From positions 4,182,501-4,246,500 of the forward strand of contig NZ_CP060713.1 of NCBI RefSeq assembly GCF_014395785.1: a stretch of DNA of 64,000 nt, read 5' to 3'. The position numbers and the translations under genes are program-made. How positions within the stretch are numbered: position 1 is the first letter of the stretch; each line of letters begins with the position of its first letter. The notes under the pieces are model-generated. The model was not told where the DNA came from, searched no databases, and saw nothing but the letters and a program-made list of their open reading frames with translations. Source of the stretch: Nocardioides mesophilus (GTDB taxonomy: Bacteria; Actinomycetota; Actinomycetes; Propionibacteriales; Nocardioidaceae). Shown here one piece after another: positions 17,335 through 26,543 of the stretch.

Positions 17335-18857
17335 GCTCCCTCGGTGCGGGTGTTGAGGACGTTCACGTCGCGGAACAGTGCGGTGGGGCATCCGTGCGAG
17401 ACCGAGGCGACCTGCCCGGGCTGCGCCTTGCCGCAGTTGAACGCGCCGCCGAGCACCCAGGTGTCCGGGCCGCCGACGGCCTCCATCGAGTTCCAGAACT
17501 CGGTGGTCGTGGCCTGGTAGGCCACGTCGCGCAGCTGGCCGGTGAGCACGCCGTTCTCGATTCGGTAGAACCGCTGACCGGTGAACTGGAAGTTGTAGCG
17601 CTGCATGTCGATGCTCCAGGAGCGGTCCCCGACGACGTAGATCCCGCGCTCCACCCGGGAGAGCAGCTCCTCGGTGCTCGGACCACCGTCGGGGGCCGGC
17701 TGCAGCGACACGTTGGCCATCCGCTGGATGGGGATGTGCCCGGGGGAGTCGGCGTACGCGCAACCGTTGGACCGGCCGCCGTTCAGCGCGGCGCCGTGCT
17801 CGTGGGCCATCGACCGGTCGAGCTGGTAGCCGACGAGCACCCCGTCGCGGACGATGTCCCAGCTCTGGGTCTGCACGCCCTCGTCGTCGTAGCCGACGGT
17901 GGCCAGGCCGTGCTCGACGGTGCGGTCCCCGGTCACGTGCATGACCGGTGAGCCGTACTGCAGGCTGCCGAGCTTGTCGAGCGTCGCGAAGGACGTGCCG
18001 GCGTAGTTGGCCTCGTAGCCGAGCGCCCGGTCCAGCTCGGTGGCGTGGCCGATCGACTCGTGGATCGTCAGCCACAGGTTGGAGGGGTGGATCACCAGGT
18101 CGTAGCGGCCGGGCTCCACCGACGGCGCCGCGAGCTTCTCGGCGAGCAGCCGGGGAAGTGCCTCGAGCTCGGCCTCCCAGTCGTAGCCGGTGCCGAGGAG
18201 GTACTCCCACCCGCGGCCCGCCGGGGGAGCGATGCTGCGCATCGAGTCGAAGGCGCCGGTCTCCGGGTCGGTGCCGAACACCTCGAGCTGGGGGTGCAGC
18301 CGGACCCGTTGCTGGGTGGTCGTGGTGCCGGTGAGGTCGGTGTAGAACTTGTTCTCGACGACCTGCTTCAGGGACCCGCTGGAGTGGGCGACCCCGGGGG
18401 CGTCGAAGAGCCGGCGCGACCAGGACGCCAGCAGCTCCACCTTCTCCTCCAGCGGGACGGTGAGCGGGTCGATCTCGTAGGAGCTCACCCAGGTGACGTC
18501 GTGGTGGACCGGCTCCGGGGCGAGCACCACCGGGGTGGTGGTCATCGCGGCGGCGACCTGCGCGGTGCGCACCGCGGTCTCGGTGATCCGGACGGCGGAC
18601 TCCGGACCCATCGCGACCCCGGAGGCGAAGCCCCAGGCGCCGTCGTGGATGACGCGTACGGCGAAGCCGATGTCCTCGGTGTCCGAGGCGCCCTGCAGCC
18701 GGCCGTCGCGGACGCTGATGTCCTGGGACCGGATCCGCTCGAACCGGAAGTCGGCGTGGCTGACGTGGAAGTCCTGCGCACGGGCCAGCGCGGCCTCGGC
18801 CATCCGCCGGTAGGGCAGCGCCGTGAAGGTGCGGTCGATCGGGTGCGGCGACGTCAT
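17331..18857 (-). CDS. tldD: TldD metalloprotease subunit
   Basis: A 508-residue catalytic partner of TldE. The zinc-binding HExxxH is present as HESIGHATELDR, followed by GSPVMHVTGDRT. The C-terminal conserved part reads GGRSNGCAYADSPGH and ends near the Cys of FNCGKAQPGQVASVSHGCPT. The ATG at 18857 is supported by a TAGATT hexamer (18866-18871) 8 bases upstream and no ribosome site, consistent with a leaderless mRNA. It heads the tldD-tldE operon. The natural substrate here is unknown; no peptide precursor gene is adjacent. Confidence 0.9.
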   Translation of the reverse strand: MTSPHPIDRTFTALPYRRMAEAALARAQDFHVSHADFRFERIRSQDISVRDGRLQGASDTEDIGFAVRVIHDGAWGFASGVAMGPESAVRITETAVRTAQVAAAMTTTPVVLAPEPVHHDVTWVSSYEIDPLTVPLEEKVELLASWSRRLFDAPGVAHSSGSLKQVVENKFYTDLTGTTTTQQRVRLHPQLEVFGTDPETGAFDSMRSIAPPAGRGWEYLLGTGYDWEAELEALPRLLAEKLAAPSVEPGRYDLVIHPSNLWLTIHESIGHATELDRALGYEANYAGTSFATLDKLGSLQYGSPVMHVTGDRTVEHGLATVGYDDEGVQTQSWDIVRDGVLVGYQLDRSMAHEHGAALNGGRSNGCAYADSPGHIPIQRMANVSLQPAPDGGPSTEELLSRVERGIYVVGDRSWSIDMQRYNFQFTGQRFYRIENGVLTGQLRDVAYQATTTEFWNSMEAVGGPDTWVLGGAFNCGKAQPGQVASVSHGCPTALFRDVNVLNTRTEGA

Positions 18858-18970
18858 GGGGGGGGAATCTATGCGTTCTCGCACGGCGGCCGAGGATCTG
18901 GGCCGGGGTGTCGCGGACTCGTCCCGGCTCGGGTCGGAGGACCGGGACGGCCGCTGCTCGAGGGCCGGGC

Positions 18971-19471
18971 TCAGGTCTGGCCGTCCACCTCCTGGGCCTC
19001 GTGCAGGACCGGCTGTTCGCCCATCCAGGTGGCGGGCAGGACGTCGAACCCGGCAGCACGGAGGGCGTCGAGCACCGCGGCGTCGTCGTCGACGACGACG
19101 GCCACCGGCTTGCTCCGGGCCAGCACGCGCAGGCGCTCGACCTTGAACAGCCGGCTCGGGCGACGGTCGGTCGCGGGCCGCAGGTGCACCGGTCCGGGAG
19201 GTAGCGAATGCGCGGCGAGCCACCGCTCGGTGTCGCGGCGACAGCCCTCGGGTCGACCGGAGAGGTACACGACGTCGTGCACGGCCGCGAGAGCCTCGAC
19301 CACCCGCCGCCCCTCGGCCAGCACGGGATCGGCCGGGGCTGCGCCGAAGAAGCCGGCCCAGTCCTTCGGTCGTGCGGACAGGTGGTGCAGCCGGTGCCGC
19401 ACGTCGGCGAGCACCCCGTCGAGGTCGATCACCGCCAGCATCCGCGCCGGTGGCGGCTGCTCGCGGGTCAT
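18971..19471 (-). CDS. HAD-superfamily phosphatase, polynucleotide 3'-phosphatase-like
   Basis: A 166-residue HAD protein. Motif I is DLDGVLADVRHR, and RPKDWAGFF follows. Motif II is LSGRPEGCRRDTERWLAAH and the acidic motif is VVDDDAAVLDALR. The combination of a short insert with RPKDW and LSGRPxxxRxxTxxWL resembles the phosphatase domain of T4-type polynucleotide kinase, which removes 3'-phosphates from DNA or RNA ends. The ATG overlaps the sbcC stop (ATGA), so it is the third gene of an sbcD-sbcC operon. A role in cleaning DNA ends for SbcCD is inferred. Confidence 0.7.
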   Translation of the reverse strand: MTREQPPPARMLAVIDLDGVLADVRHRLHHLSARPKDWAGFFGAAPADPVLAEGRRVVEALAAVHDVVYLSGRPEGCRRDTERWLAAHSLPPGPVHLRPATDRRPSRLFKVERLRVLARSKPVAVVVDDDAAVLDALRAAGFDVLPATWMGEQPVLHEAQEVDGQT

Positions 19472-22400
19472 CCGACCAGCAGCTGCGCGCGGATCGAGGA
19501 TCCGTGCGGGGTCTTGAGCACGTGCAGCTGGTTGGGGATCCGGCTCCGCAGCTCGCCCACGTGACTGACCACGCCGACGGACCGGCCGCCCGAGCGCAGG
19601 TTGTCGAGGCGGTCCATCACGTCGTCGAGGGTCTCGGGGTCGAGCGTGCCGAATCCCTCGTCGACGAAGAGCGTCTCGATCTCGGTGCCGCCGGCCTCCT
19701 GGGTCACCACGTCGGCCAGCCCGAGCGCGAGCGCGAGCGAGACGACGAACGTCTCGCCGCCGGACAGGGTGACCGGGTCGCGCACGTCTCCGGTCCACTG
19801 GTCCACGACCTCGAGGCCGAGCCCGGCCTGGCTGGACCGGCGGGCGGCGCGAGCGGTGCGCTGCAGCAGGTAGCGCTGGTCGCGCATGTGCGCCAGCCTC
19901 TCGTTGGCGGCGTCGAGCACCTGGTCGAGCCGTCGGGCCAGGACGTAGGCCGAGAGCCGCATCTGGAGCTGGTTGTCGCTGCCCATGCCGCGGACCAGGC
20001 GGGCCATGGCGTCGGCGCGCACGAAGCTCTCGCGCATCGGCGCCCAGTCCTCCAGGGTCGCGGCGAGCCGGGTGGCGTGGCCGGTCAGCGCCTGCGACGC
20101 CTCCTCGAGCTGGTGGAAGCGCCGGGCCACCTCCTCGGCGGCCGTCGCGGCGGCCTCCACCTGGGTCTCGGCGGCTCGGACCGCCTCCGGGCCGGCGTGC
20201 TCCAGGCCTGCCACGTCGGGGTCCTCGAGGACCGCCTGCACCCGCGCGGTCGCCTCCGACCGGGCCGTCAGCACAGCGGTGAGCCGCTCGCGGTCGTCGT
20301 CGTCGAGACGTGCGGCGCGCACCGCCTCGAGGTCTGCGAAGTGTCCCGCCGCGGCTGCTCGCGCGGCCTGGGCGAGTAGGTCGTCGCGCCGGTCCCGGGC
20401 CTGCCGGACGCGCTCGACCAGCTCGAGCTGGCCACGCCAGACCTGCAGGGACCGCTCGAGCACGCCGATCACCTCGGCGACGCCCTCGGGCTCGACGTCG
20501 TCGCCCAGGAGCGTCCGCAGCTCGTGCCGGGCCTCGGCAACGGACTCGCGCAGCGACTCGACCGAGTGCTCCGTGGTCGCGATGCTCACGGTGACGCCCT
20601 GCACCCGCGTGGACGCCTCGACCTGCTGCTGCTCCAGAGCGGTCACCTCGGCGGCCACCGCCGTGAGCTGGGAACGAGCCGCGGCGCAGTCGGCCTGCTC
20701 GGCGCGGAGTGCGACCAGCTCGGCAGTGACCGTCGCCGCGTCGCGGCCCTCGCCCACCGCGAGGAGCTGCTGCAGGTCACGCTCGGCCTCCGCCGCGGCC
20801 GCGGCCGCGGCGACGTGCCGCTGCTGCGCGGCGTCGAAGGCGGCCGCGGCGTCGTCCTGCTCGCGCTGCGACACCTGGCCTCCGCCCGGCGCCGCGGGCG
20901 CCGGGTGCGCCGGGCTGCCGCAGACCTGGCACGGCTCGCCGTCGACGAGCACGCCGGCGAGCTCGGCCGCCATGCCGTCCAGCCGGAGCTGGGTGATCCG
21001 TTGGACGGTGTCGCGGCGGTCGGCGGCGGCGTCCCGGGCGTCGCGGGCCAGGTCGACGAGCCCGCTCACCCGCGCCCGCGCCGCCGGCAGCCCCGCGACG
21101 GCCGCTGACCGGGTCTCGGCCGCTGCGAGCTGAAGCTCCACGGCCTCCGCGCGCCCGGCGACCGAGGCCAGTCGGGCGAGGTGCTCGCGCTGCCGGGCCA
21201 GCAGCTCGGGAAGACGACCGAGCTGCTCCTGGAGCAGCGCGATCTCGGACCGGCTGGCGCTGAGGCGCCGCTCCAGCTGCTCGATCCGGGCCGTGTCGGC
21301 GACGATGCCTGCCGCCCGCGGGAGCACCGCGCGCAGCTGGGGGACGAGGTCGCGCGTCACGTCGACGCGGCGCCGCAGCGGGGCCTGGGGATCAGGCTCC
21401 GGGCTCGGCTCGACGCGCTGAGGGGCCGTCGCGGCAACCGGGTCGGTGTGGGTGTCGCCGTGATCGGACGCGGGGCCGACCGTCGTGCGCGGGGTGACCT
21501 CGTCGAGCTCGAACAGCCCGACGTCGACGAGGTCGTCGTCCCGTGCTCCACCGTCTGCACGGTGGCCTTCATCGGCGCCGACTGCGGAGCCCGAGCCGGC
21601 GGGGGAGATGGAGCCGGTGGGGGAGATGGAGCCGGCGAGGGAGCCGGGCACTGGCGTGCTGCCGGTGGGCGTCCTCACGGCCTCGTCGCCGAGGTCCGCG
21701 GCACGCAGCCGGGGGAGGTCCGGGAGCGCCGGAAGGGCGGCGGCCCGGGCCGCGGCGGCCTGCTGCTGCTCCTCCAGGAGCGCGACGTCGGCGCTCGCCT
21801 GCTCCACCAGACCGAGCAGCGGAGCGCAGTCGGCGGCCCGGCGGTCCGCGCCCAGGGCAGCGGTCGCCTCCTCGGCCGCGTCGCGGGTCTCGTCGAGCTC
21901 GCGTCGGCGCGCCAGGGCCTGCCGGCGGCGTTCGTGCAGCCGGTGCCGCAACCGGGCGGCCTCGCACCGGGTCCGGGCTGCGGCGAGCGCGTCGCAGGCG
22001 CGCTGGTGCTCGATGCCGGCCGCGGCGGCGGCTTCGTGCGCGGCGTCCCGGACCGAGGTGACCCAGGCCTCGACGGCACCGCTGCCGACCGCGGCGGGAA
22101 GGCCGTCGCCGGTCACCGCGTCCGGCAGGGGCTCGCCGGACCGCTCCGCGACCAGGTCGAGGAGCCGGCGGGCGGTCCCCTCGAGATCCTGGGCCTCCTC
22201 GCGCAGGCTGCGGCTGCGGTCCTGGATCCAGTCCTCGATGCGCGAGAACCGGTCGGTCTGAAACAGCTGCTGCAGCACGTCGTGCCGGTCCTGGGAGCTG
22301 GCCTGGAGGAAGCGTGCGAAGTCTCCCTGGGGCAGCATCGCCACCTGCTGGAACTGTGCGGCCCGCATGCCGACGAGGTCGGAGATCTGCAGCCCGACCT

Positions 22401-22797
22401 CCGCCGCACGGGAGCTGAGCAACCGTTCCTCGCCGTCGACCACCTCGAGCAGGCTCGCCCGGGCCGGCTCGACCCGGGTGCCGGTGCCGCGTCGCTTCGG
22501 ACGGGTCCACTCGGGGGAGCGGCGCAGCCGGAACCGGCGCTCGCGGACGCTGAAGTCGAGGAAGACCTCCGGGGCGACGAGGTCGTCGGCATGCTGGGAC
22601 TTGAGCGTCTTGACCCCCCGCACGCCCGGAACCGTGCCGTAGAGCGCGAAGCAGACCGCGTCGAGGATGCTGGTCTTGCCCGCTCCGGTCGGGCCGGTCA
22701 GCAGGAACAGCCCCGCGTCGTTGAGCGCGTCGAAGTCCACCTCCTCGGTGCCCGCGAAGGGTCCGAAGGCGGTCAGCTGGAGCCGGTGCAGCCGCAT
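19468..22797 (-). CDS. sbcC: Exonuclease SbcC (Rad50-like ATPase)
   Basis: A 1109-residue SMC-like ATPase that partners SbcD in processing hairpins and double-strand ends. The Walker A site is GPTGAGKTS at about residues 35-43. The coiled-coil tip carries a zinc hook CQVC. The C-terminal signature is LSGGETFVVSLALALG, followed by the Walker B FVDEGFGTLDPETLD. About 380-460 residues from the start is a low-complexity Gly/Ser/Pro and acidic insert, encoded in part by an 18-bp tandem repeat (21593-21646). The start at 22797 overlaps the sbcD stop (ATGA). Confidence 0.9.
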   Translation of the reverse strand: MRLHRLQLTAFGPFAGTEEVDFDALNDAGLFLLTGPTGAGKTSILDAVCFALYGTVPGVRGVKTLKSQHADDLVAPEVFLDFSVRERRFRLRRSPEWTRPKRRGTGTRVEPARASLLEVVDGEERLLSSRAAEVGLQISDLVGMRAAQFQQVAMLPQGDFARFLQASSQDRHDVLQQLFQTDRFSRIEDWIQDRSRSLREEAQDLEGTARRLLDLVAERSGEPLPDAVTGDGLPAAVGSGAVEAWVTSVRDAAHEAAAAAGIEHQRACDALAAARTRCEAARLRHRLHERRRQALARRRELDETRDAAEEATAALGADRRAADCAPLLGLVEQASADVALLEEQQQAAAARAAALPALPDLPRLRAADLGDEAVRTPTGSTPVPGSLAGSISPTGSISPAGSGSAVGADEGHRADGGARDDDLVDVGLFELDEVTPRTTVGPASDHGDTHTDPVAATAPQRVEPSPEPDPQAPLRRRVDVTRDLVPQLRAVLPRAAGIVADTARIEQLERRLSASRSEIALLQEQLGRLPELLARQREHLARLASVAGRAEAVELQLAAAETRSAAVAGLPAARARVSGLVDLARDARDAAADRRDTVQRITQLRLDGMAAELAGVLVDGEPCQVCGSPAHPAPAAPGGGQVSQREQDDAAAAFDAAQQRHVAAAAAAAEAERDLQQLLAVGEGRDAATVTAELVALRAEQADCAAARSQLTAVAAEVTALEQQQVEASTRVQGVTVSIATTEHSVESLRESVAEARHELRTLLGDDVEPEGVAEVIGVLERSLQVWRGQLELVERVRQARDRRDDLLAQAARAAAAGHFADLEAVRAARLDDDDRERLTAVLTARSEATARVQAVLEDPDVAGLEHAGPEAVRAAETQVEAAATAAEEVARRFHQLEEASQALTGHATRLAATLEDWAPMRESFVRADAMARLVRGMGSDNQLQMRLSAYVLARRLDQVLDAANERLAHMRDQRYLLQRTARAARRSSQAGLGLEVVDQWTGDVRDPVTLSGGETFVVSLALALGLADVVTQEAGGTEIETLFVDEGFGTLDPETLDDVMDRLDNLRSGGRSVGVVSHVGELRSRIPNQLHVLKTPHGSSIRAQLLVG
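21593..21646. repeat. 18-bp tandem repeat inside sbcC
   Basis: Three adjacent 18-base units begin GAGCCGG at 21593, 21611 and 21629. The first two differ at one base, the third is diverged. On the coding strand they give a GSISP(A/T) hexapeptide repeat in the coiled-coil region. Confidence 0.7.
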
Positions 22798-24002
22798 CAG
22801 CCCACCGCCTCCCGGGCGGGCGACCGGCCGGTCGCCGGGTCGAGGTCGTCCTCGGTGATCCGGCAGGAGTCGCACGCCAGCTGCAGCAGCAGGGCCTCCT
22901 CGGTGGTGGCCTCGAGGTCGCGGACCTCGGCGACGAAGCCGAGCGCGACGTCGAGGTCGCTGCGGCCGTCGACCCGGGGCAGGACCGGCCCCCGGGACCG
23001 GGTGACCCCCTCGGGCTCGAACGCGAGCAGCAGCGTGTGCGGGAACCGGTCGCGCAGCCGCTCCATCGCGTGCATCGGGCGGCGGGCGTCGGTGAGCGTG
23101 ACCTGGAGCCAGCTGTCCTCGGCGTCGGCGAGCGCCGGGTCGCGGAGCAGGTCCTCCAGCGGGCCGCGCAGGCTGCGCAGCGACCGGGGCACGGGCGCCG
23201 GGACGAAGTCGGCGCTCTCGACGCCGTCCTGACCGAGCTCGACCAGCCAGGAGCCCTTGGTGTGGCGTGCCTCCGAGAAGGAGTAGGCGAGCGGCGATCC
23301 GCTGTAGCGCACGGTGTCGGTGAGGACGTGCCGGCCGTGCAGGTGGCCCAGCGCCGCGTAGTCGACCCCGGTGAACAGGTCGGTCGGTGCGATCTGGAGA
23401 CCTCCCACGGAGATGTCGCGCTCGCTGTCGCTGGCCGCCGGGACGGACGCCTCGGCGCTGCCCGCGACGAAGGCGTGCGCCATCACCACCGATCGGGTGC
23501 CCGGGCGCCCGGCGAGGTCGGCGTGGACCCGCCGCATGGCCTCGCCCAGGGTCGCCTCGTGGCTGCGCGACTCCAGGCGCCACGCGTCGCGGACGGCATC
23601 GGGCTCGAGGTAGGGCAGGCCGTAGACGGCCACCGGGCCGTGGGCGTCCTCGAGCACCACGGGGGAGCCGACGTCCTGCCAACGGGTCCGCAGGTGCACC
23701 CCGGCCGCGTCGGCCAGGCGGGAGTTGAACCCCAACCGGATCTGGGAGTCGTGGTTGCCGCTGGTCACCACGGTCGTGGCACGCGACGCCGCGAGCCGGG
23801 CGAACGTCTCGTCGGCCAGCCCCACCGCGTCGACCGAGGGGAGCGCCCGGTCGTAGACGTCACCGGAGACCACCACCAGGTCCACCTGCTCGCTCTCCAC
23901 GGTCGCGAGCAGGTGGTCGACGAAGCCGGCCTGGGCGTCGAGCAGCCCCACCCGGTGGAAGGAGCGCCCCAGGTGCCAGTCGGAGGTGTGGAGGATTCGC
24001 AC
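22797..24002 (-). CDS. sbcD: Exonuclease SbcD (Mre11-like nuclease)
   Basis: A 401-residue calcineurin-like nuclease. The metal-binding motifs are all present: HTSDWHLGR, SGDVYDR, TSGNHDS, and GHLHGRH. It heads the minus-strand operon sbcD-sbcC-HAD phosphatase. The GTG at 24002 has no ribosome site but TAGCGT (24010-24015) ends 7 bases upstream, so the operon is likely leaderless. Confidence 0.9.
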   Translation of the reverse strand: MRILHTSDWHLGRSFHRVGLLDAQAGFVDHLLATVESEQVDLVVVSGDVYDRALPSVDAVGLADETFARLAASRATTVVTSGNHDSQIRLGFNSRLADAAGVHLRTRWQDVGSPVVLEDAHGPVAVYGLPYLEPDAVRDAWRLESRSHEATLGEAMRRVHADLAGRPGTRSVVMAHAFVAGSAEASVPAASDSERDISVGGLQIAPTDLFTGVDYAALGHLHGRHVLTDTVRYSGSPLAYSFSEARHTKGSWLVELGQDGVESADFVPAPVPRSLRSLRGPLEDLLRDPALADAEDSWLQVTLTDARRPMHAMERLRDRFPHTLLLAFEPEGVTRSRGPVLPRVDGRSDLDVALGFVAEVRDLEATTEEALLLQLACDSCRITEDDLDPATGRSPAREAVG

Positions 24003-24041
24003 GTCTCAGACGCTAGAGGGCGGCGCCGACAGAACCGGCGG

Positions 24042-24908
24042 TCACACGCCGATGCGCTCCGGTGCGCTGTAGGTCACGAACCGGTCCGGCCGCAGGAAGC
24101 CCACGGTGCACAGCCCCGCCCGCTGCGCCAGGTCCACCGCCAGGCTCGACGGGGCGCCGACGGCCGCCAGCACCCCGACCCCGGCCGCGACGGCCTTCTG
24201 GACGATCTCGAAGCCGATCCGGCCGCTGACGGCGAGCACCGGTACGCCGGTCGGGGCGCCCGCCAGCAGCCGGGCCCCGACCACCTTGTCCACCGCGTTG
24301 TGGCGGCCGATGTCCTCACGGACGACGAGCGGCTCCCCGTCGGCGGTGAAGAGCCCGGCCGCGTGCAGGCCACCGGTGGTCGCGAACACCCGCTGCGCCT
24401 CACGCAGCCGGGCCGGCAGGGCGTGCAGCACCCCGGCCGGCACCACGACCGGAGCCGTCTCGCGGGCGGGCCGGACGTCGGCCAGGCCGAGCACGTCGTC
24501 GATGCTCTGCGTCCCGCACACCCCGCACGCGGACGACGCGGCCGAGAGGCCGGCGTACCGCTCGGCGGGCACCGAACGGGGTGCGGACCGCAGGGTGACG
24601 GTCACGACGTTGTGCTCCTGCTCGGGCAGCAGGTCCTGGTCCGTGCAGTAGGCCACGGTGTGCAGGTGCCCCTGACCGGTGACCGTGCCCTCGGCGAGCA
24701 GGAAGCCGGCGGCGAGCTCGAAGTCGTGCCCGGGAGTGCGCATGGTCACCGCGACGCGGTACGCCGGTCGGCCGGGCCAGCTGCAGCGGATCTCCAGCGG
24801 CTCCTCGGTCGCCAGGCGGTCCTCGTGCTGCAGCACCCTGCCGTCGACATGCTCGTGGACGCGCGTCCTGGTGGACGGTCCGGGTCGTCGGGAGAGCGCC
24901 ACGCCCAC
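24042..24908 (-). CDS. fdhD: Formate dehydrogenase accessory sulfurtransferase FdhD
   Basis: A 288-residue FdhD, which passes sulfur from a cysteine desulfurase to the molybdenum (bis-MGD) cofactor of formate dehydrogenase. The catalytic cysteine pair is in SSACGVCGTQS. The family blocks RTPGHDFELAAGFLLAEG and VREDIGRHNAVDKVVG are present. Translation may begin at GTG 24908 or 24902. No formate dehydrogenase gene is in the window, so its client is encoded elsewhere. Confidence 0.92.
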   Translation of the reverse strand: MGVALSRRPGPSTRTRVHEHVDGRVLQHEDRLATEEPLEIRCSWPGRPAYRVAVTMRTPGHDFELAAGFLLAEGTVTGQGHLHTVAYCTDQDLLPEQEHNVVTVTLRSAPRSVPAERYAGLSAASSACGVCGTQSIDDVLGLADVRPARETAPVVVPAGVLHALPARLREAQRVFATTGGLHAAGLFTADGEPLVVREDIGRHNAVDKVVGARLLAGAPTGVPVLAVSGRIGFEIVQKAVAAGVGVLAAVGAPSSLAVDLAQRAGLCTVGFLRPDRFVTYSAPERIGV

Positions 24909-24972
24909 AGCCTATATTTGACTGCCTAGGGCGGCGGTCGGCGGCCAGGCGAGCAGGACGGGGAGGGTATCG

Positions 24973-25725
24973 GTGGGATCGCACGATCCGGCCCCCTCCC
25001 GGCACGAGGGGTGGATGACGGAGTCCGCCTCCTCGCTCGCACTTGCCGGCTTCCTCACCCTGGTGTTCGTCGGGTTCACGCTGCTGGCCATCGAGCCGCT
25101 GATCGCCTTCGACGCCTACTTCAACCTGCGGCCGCCGCCGCCGTCGTGGGTGCCGGTGCTGCACGTGCTGGACCGGGTGGGCCAGCGGGCGATCTGCCTG
25201 CCGGTGCTGGCGGTGGTCACGATCGCGTGCTGCCGGCGCGAGGAGTCGTGGCGTCCCGCCGTGCTCGCGGCCTCCTCGGTCTTCGCGCTCAACCTGGTCG
25301 TCGGGCTGCTCAAGATCGGCTTCGGCCGGGCGCAGCCGGCGAGCGCGGACCCGTCGTTCTTCATCGGCGGGATGGCGTACCCCTCCGGCCACACGGCGAA
25401 CATCGTCCTGGTCTACGGGCTGGCCGCCTACCTGCTGGGCCGCTACTTCCGGCTCGGGCGCGGCGCGCTGGTCGCGCTCTGGACCGGGGTGGCGGGTCTC
25501 TCGCTGCTGATGGTCGTGGTCTCGGTGACCCTGAACTGGCACTGGTTCGCGGACCTGATCGCGGGCCTGCTGGTCGGCGGGATCGTCCTCGAGCTGGCGG
25601 TGGCGGCCGATGCCGCGATGCCCCGGCAGGCGTTCGACGGCGGGCTCCGGCAGGGCGTGCGCGTGGTGCTGGCCGCGGTACGGCGTCGCCGCACCGGACC
25701 GCCCGGCCACGGCGATGTCGCCTGA
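24973..25725 (+). CDS. PAP2-family membrane phosphatase
   Basis: A 250-residue phosphatidic acid phosphatase type 2 protein with about six transmembrane helices. Acid phosphatase motifs appear as KIGFGRAQP, YPSGHTAN, and NWHWFADLIAG; the Arg of the usual SRxxxxxH is not obvious (TLNWHWFAD), so motif 3 is atypical. Likely substrates are lipid phosphates or undecaprenyl pyrophosphate at the outer face of the membrane. The GTG start is preceded by GGGGAGGG. It is divergent from fdhD. Confidence 0.8.
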   Translation: MGSHDPAPSRHEGWMTESASSLALAGFLTLVFVGFTLLAIEPLIAFDAYFNLRPPPPSWVPVLHVLDRVGQRAICLPVLAVVTIACCRREESWRPAVLAASSVFALNLVVGLLKIGFGRAQPASADPSFFIGGMAYPSGHTANIVLVYGLAAYLLGRYFRLGRGALVALWTGVAGLSLLMVVVSVTLNWHWFADLIAGLLVGGIVLELAVAADAAMPRQAFDGGLRQGVRVVLAAVRRRRTGPPGHGDVA

Positions 25726-25744
25726 GCGGGAACCGTCCGGATCG

Positions 25745-26509
25745 GTGACGCGTCGCACCCACATGCGCCTTCTCGGAGCCCTCACCCTGTCCGTCCTGCT
25801 GCTCACCGGCTGCGGGTCCACCCGGGCAGGGGTCCCTTCGACCTCCCCGACCGGCGGCGACGGTGCGGCCTCGCACGGCTGCGGTGCTGCCGGGCTCGCC
25901 CGCGCCGCGGACCGGACCGGCACGCTCACGGCTACGAGCGGTGAGGTGGTCGAGGTCGGCATCACGGGGGAGGGGCGGTGCGGTGAGGCGTTGGTCGTCC
26001 GCTCGGACGGCGGTGTGGTCGACGCGCTGGCGACGAAGACGCTCGACCTGGACCCCGCGACCGCCCGGGTGGTGCGGCTCGAGGGCACGGCCACCGAGCT
26101 GCTCTGGGTGAGCTCCGAGGGCCATCCGCGCGGGGGCTTCCAGCCGCACCTGTTCGAGGTGACCGGCCGGCCCGGGGCCCCCGTCGTCACCGAGCTCACC
26201 GCGGACGGCGCGCCGCTGCTGCCGTTCCTGGCCACCGACGGCGGTGCCGCTCCGATGACGGCGGTCTGCGCGGCTGGCGGGCGGGTTGCCCTGCTCACGG
26301 CGACGACGAGTGAGCCGCCGGGGGTGGTGCTGGCCTGGGACGTGCTGCGGACGACGTACGACGTCTCGGCCGGCCGGGTCCGGGAGGTCTCTCGCACCCA
26401 GGTGCGCGACCATGCGGCCGACCCGGTGCTGCGCACGGAGATGCCGGCCCTGTTCGAGCCGACCCGGCTGTTCGCCGACTGCTCGGCGTCGTGGGGCCGA
26501 CCGGCCTGA
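25745..26509 (+). CDS. Putative lipoprotein, unknown function
   Basis: The start at GTG 25745 (or ATG 25763) gives a lipoprotein signal peptide MRLLGALTLSVLLLTGCGS with a clear TGC lipobox. The mature part is about 230 residues, beta-rich, with cysteines near the start, middle and end (SHGCG, GRCGE, AVCAAGG, FADCSA) that may form disulfides outside the cell. No domain is recognised. It follows the PAP2 gene by 20 bases and may share its transcript. Confidence 0.65.
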   Translation: MTRRTHMRLLGALTLSVLLLTGCGSTRAGVPSTSPTGGDGAASHGCGAAGLARAADRTGTLTATSGEVVEVGITGEGRCGEALVVRSDGGVVDALATKTLDLDPATARVVRLEGTATELLWVSSEGHPRGGFQPHLFEVTGRPGAPVVTELTADGAPLLPFLATDGGAAPMTAVCAAGGRVALLTATTSEPPGVVLAWDVLRTTYDVSAGRVREVSRTQVRDHAADPVLRTEMPALFEPTRLFADCSASWGRPA

Positions 26510-26543
26510 GCACGGCTCGGCCTCCCTGTGCCAGAGTCGTTCC

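Noticed and set aside
17335-19059. Upstream extension of the TldE frame to over 1000 residues
   Set aside because: The added part overlaps tldD out of frame and is Arg/Pro-rich; the ATG overlapping the tldD stop is the natural start.
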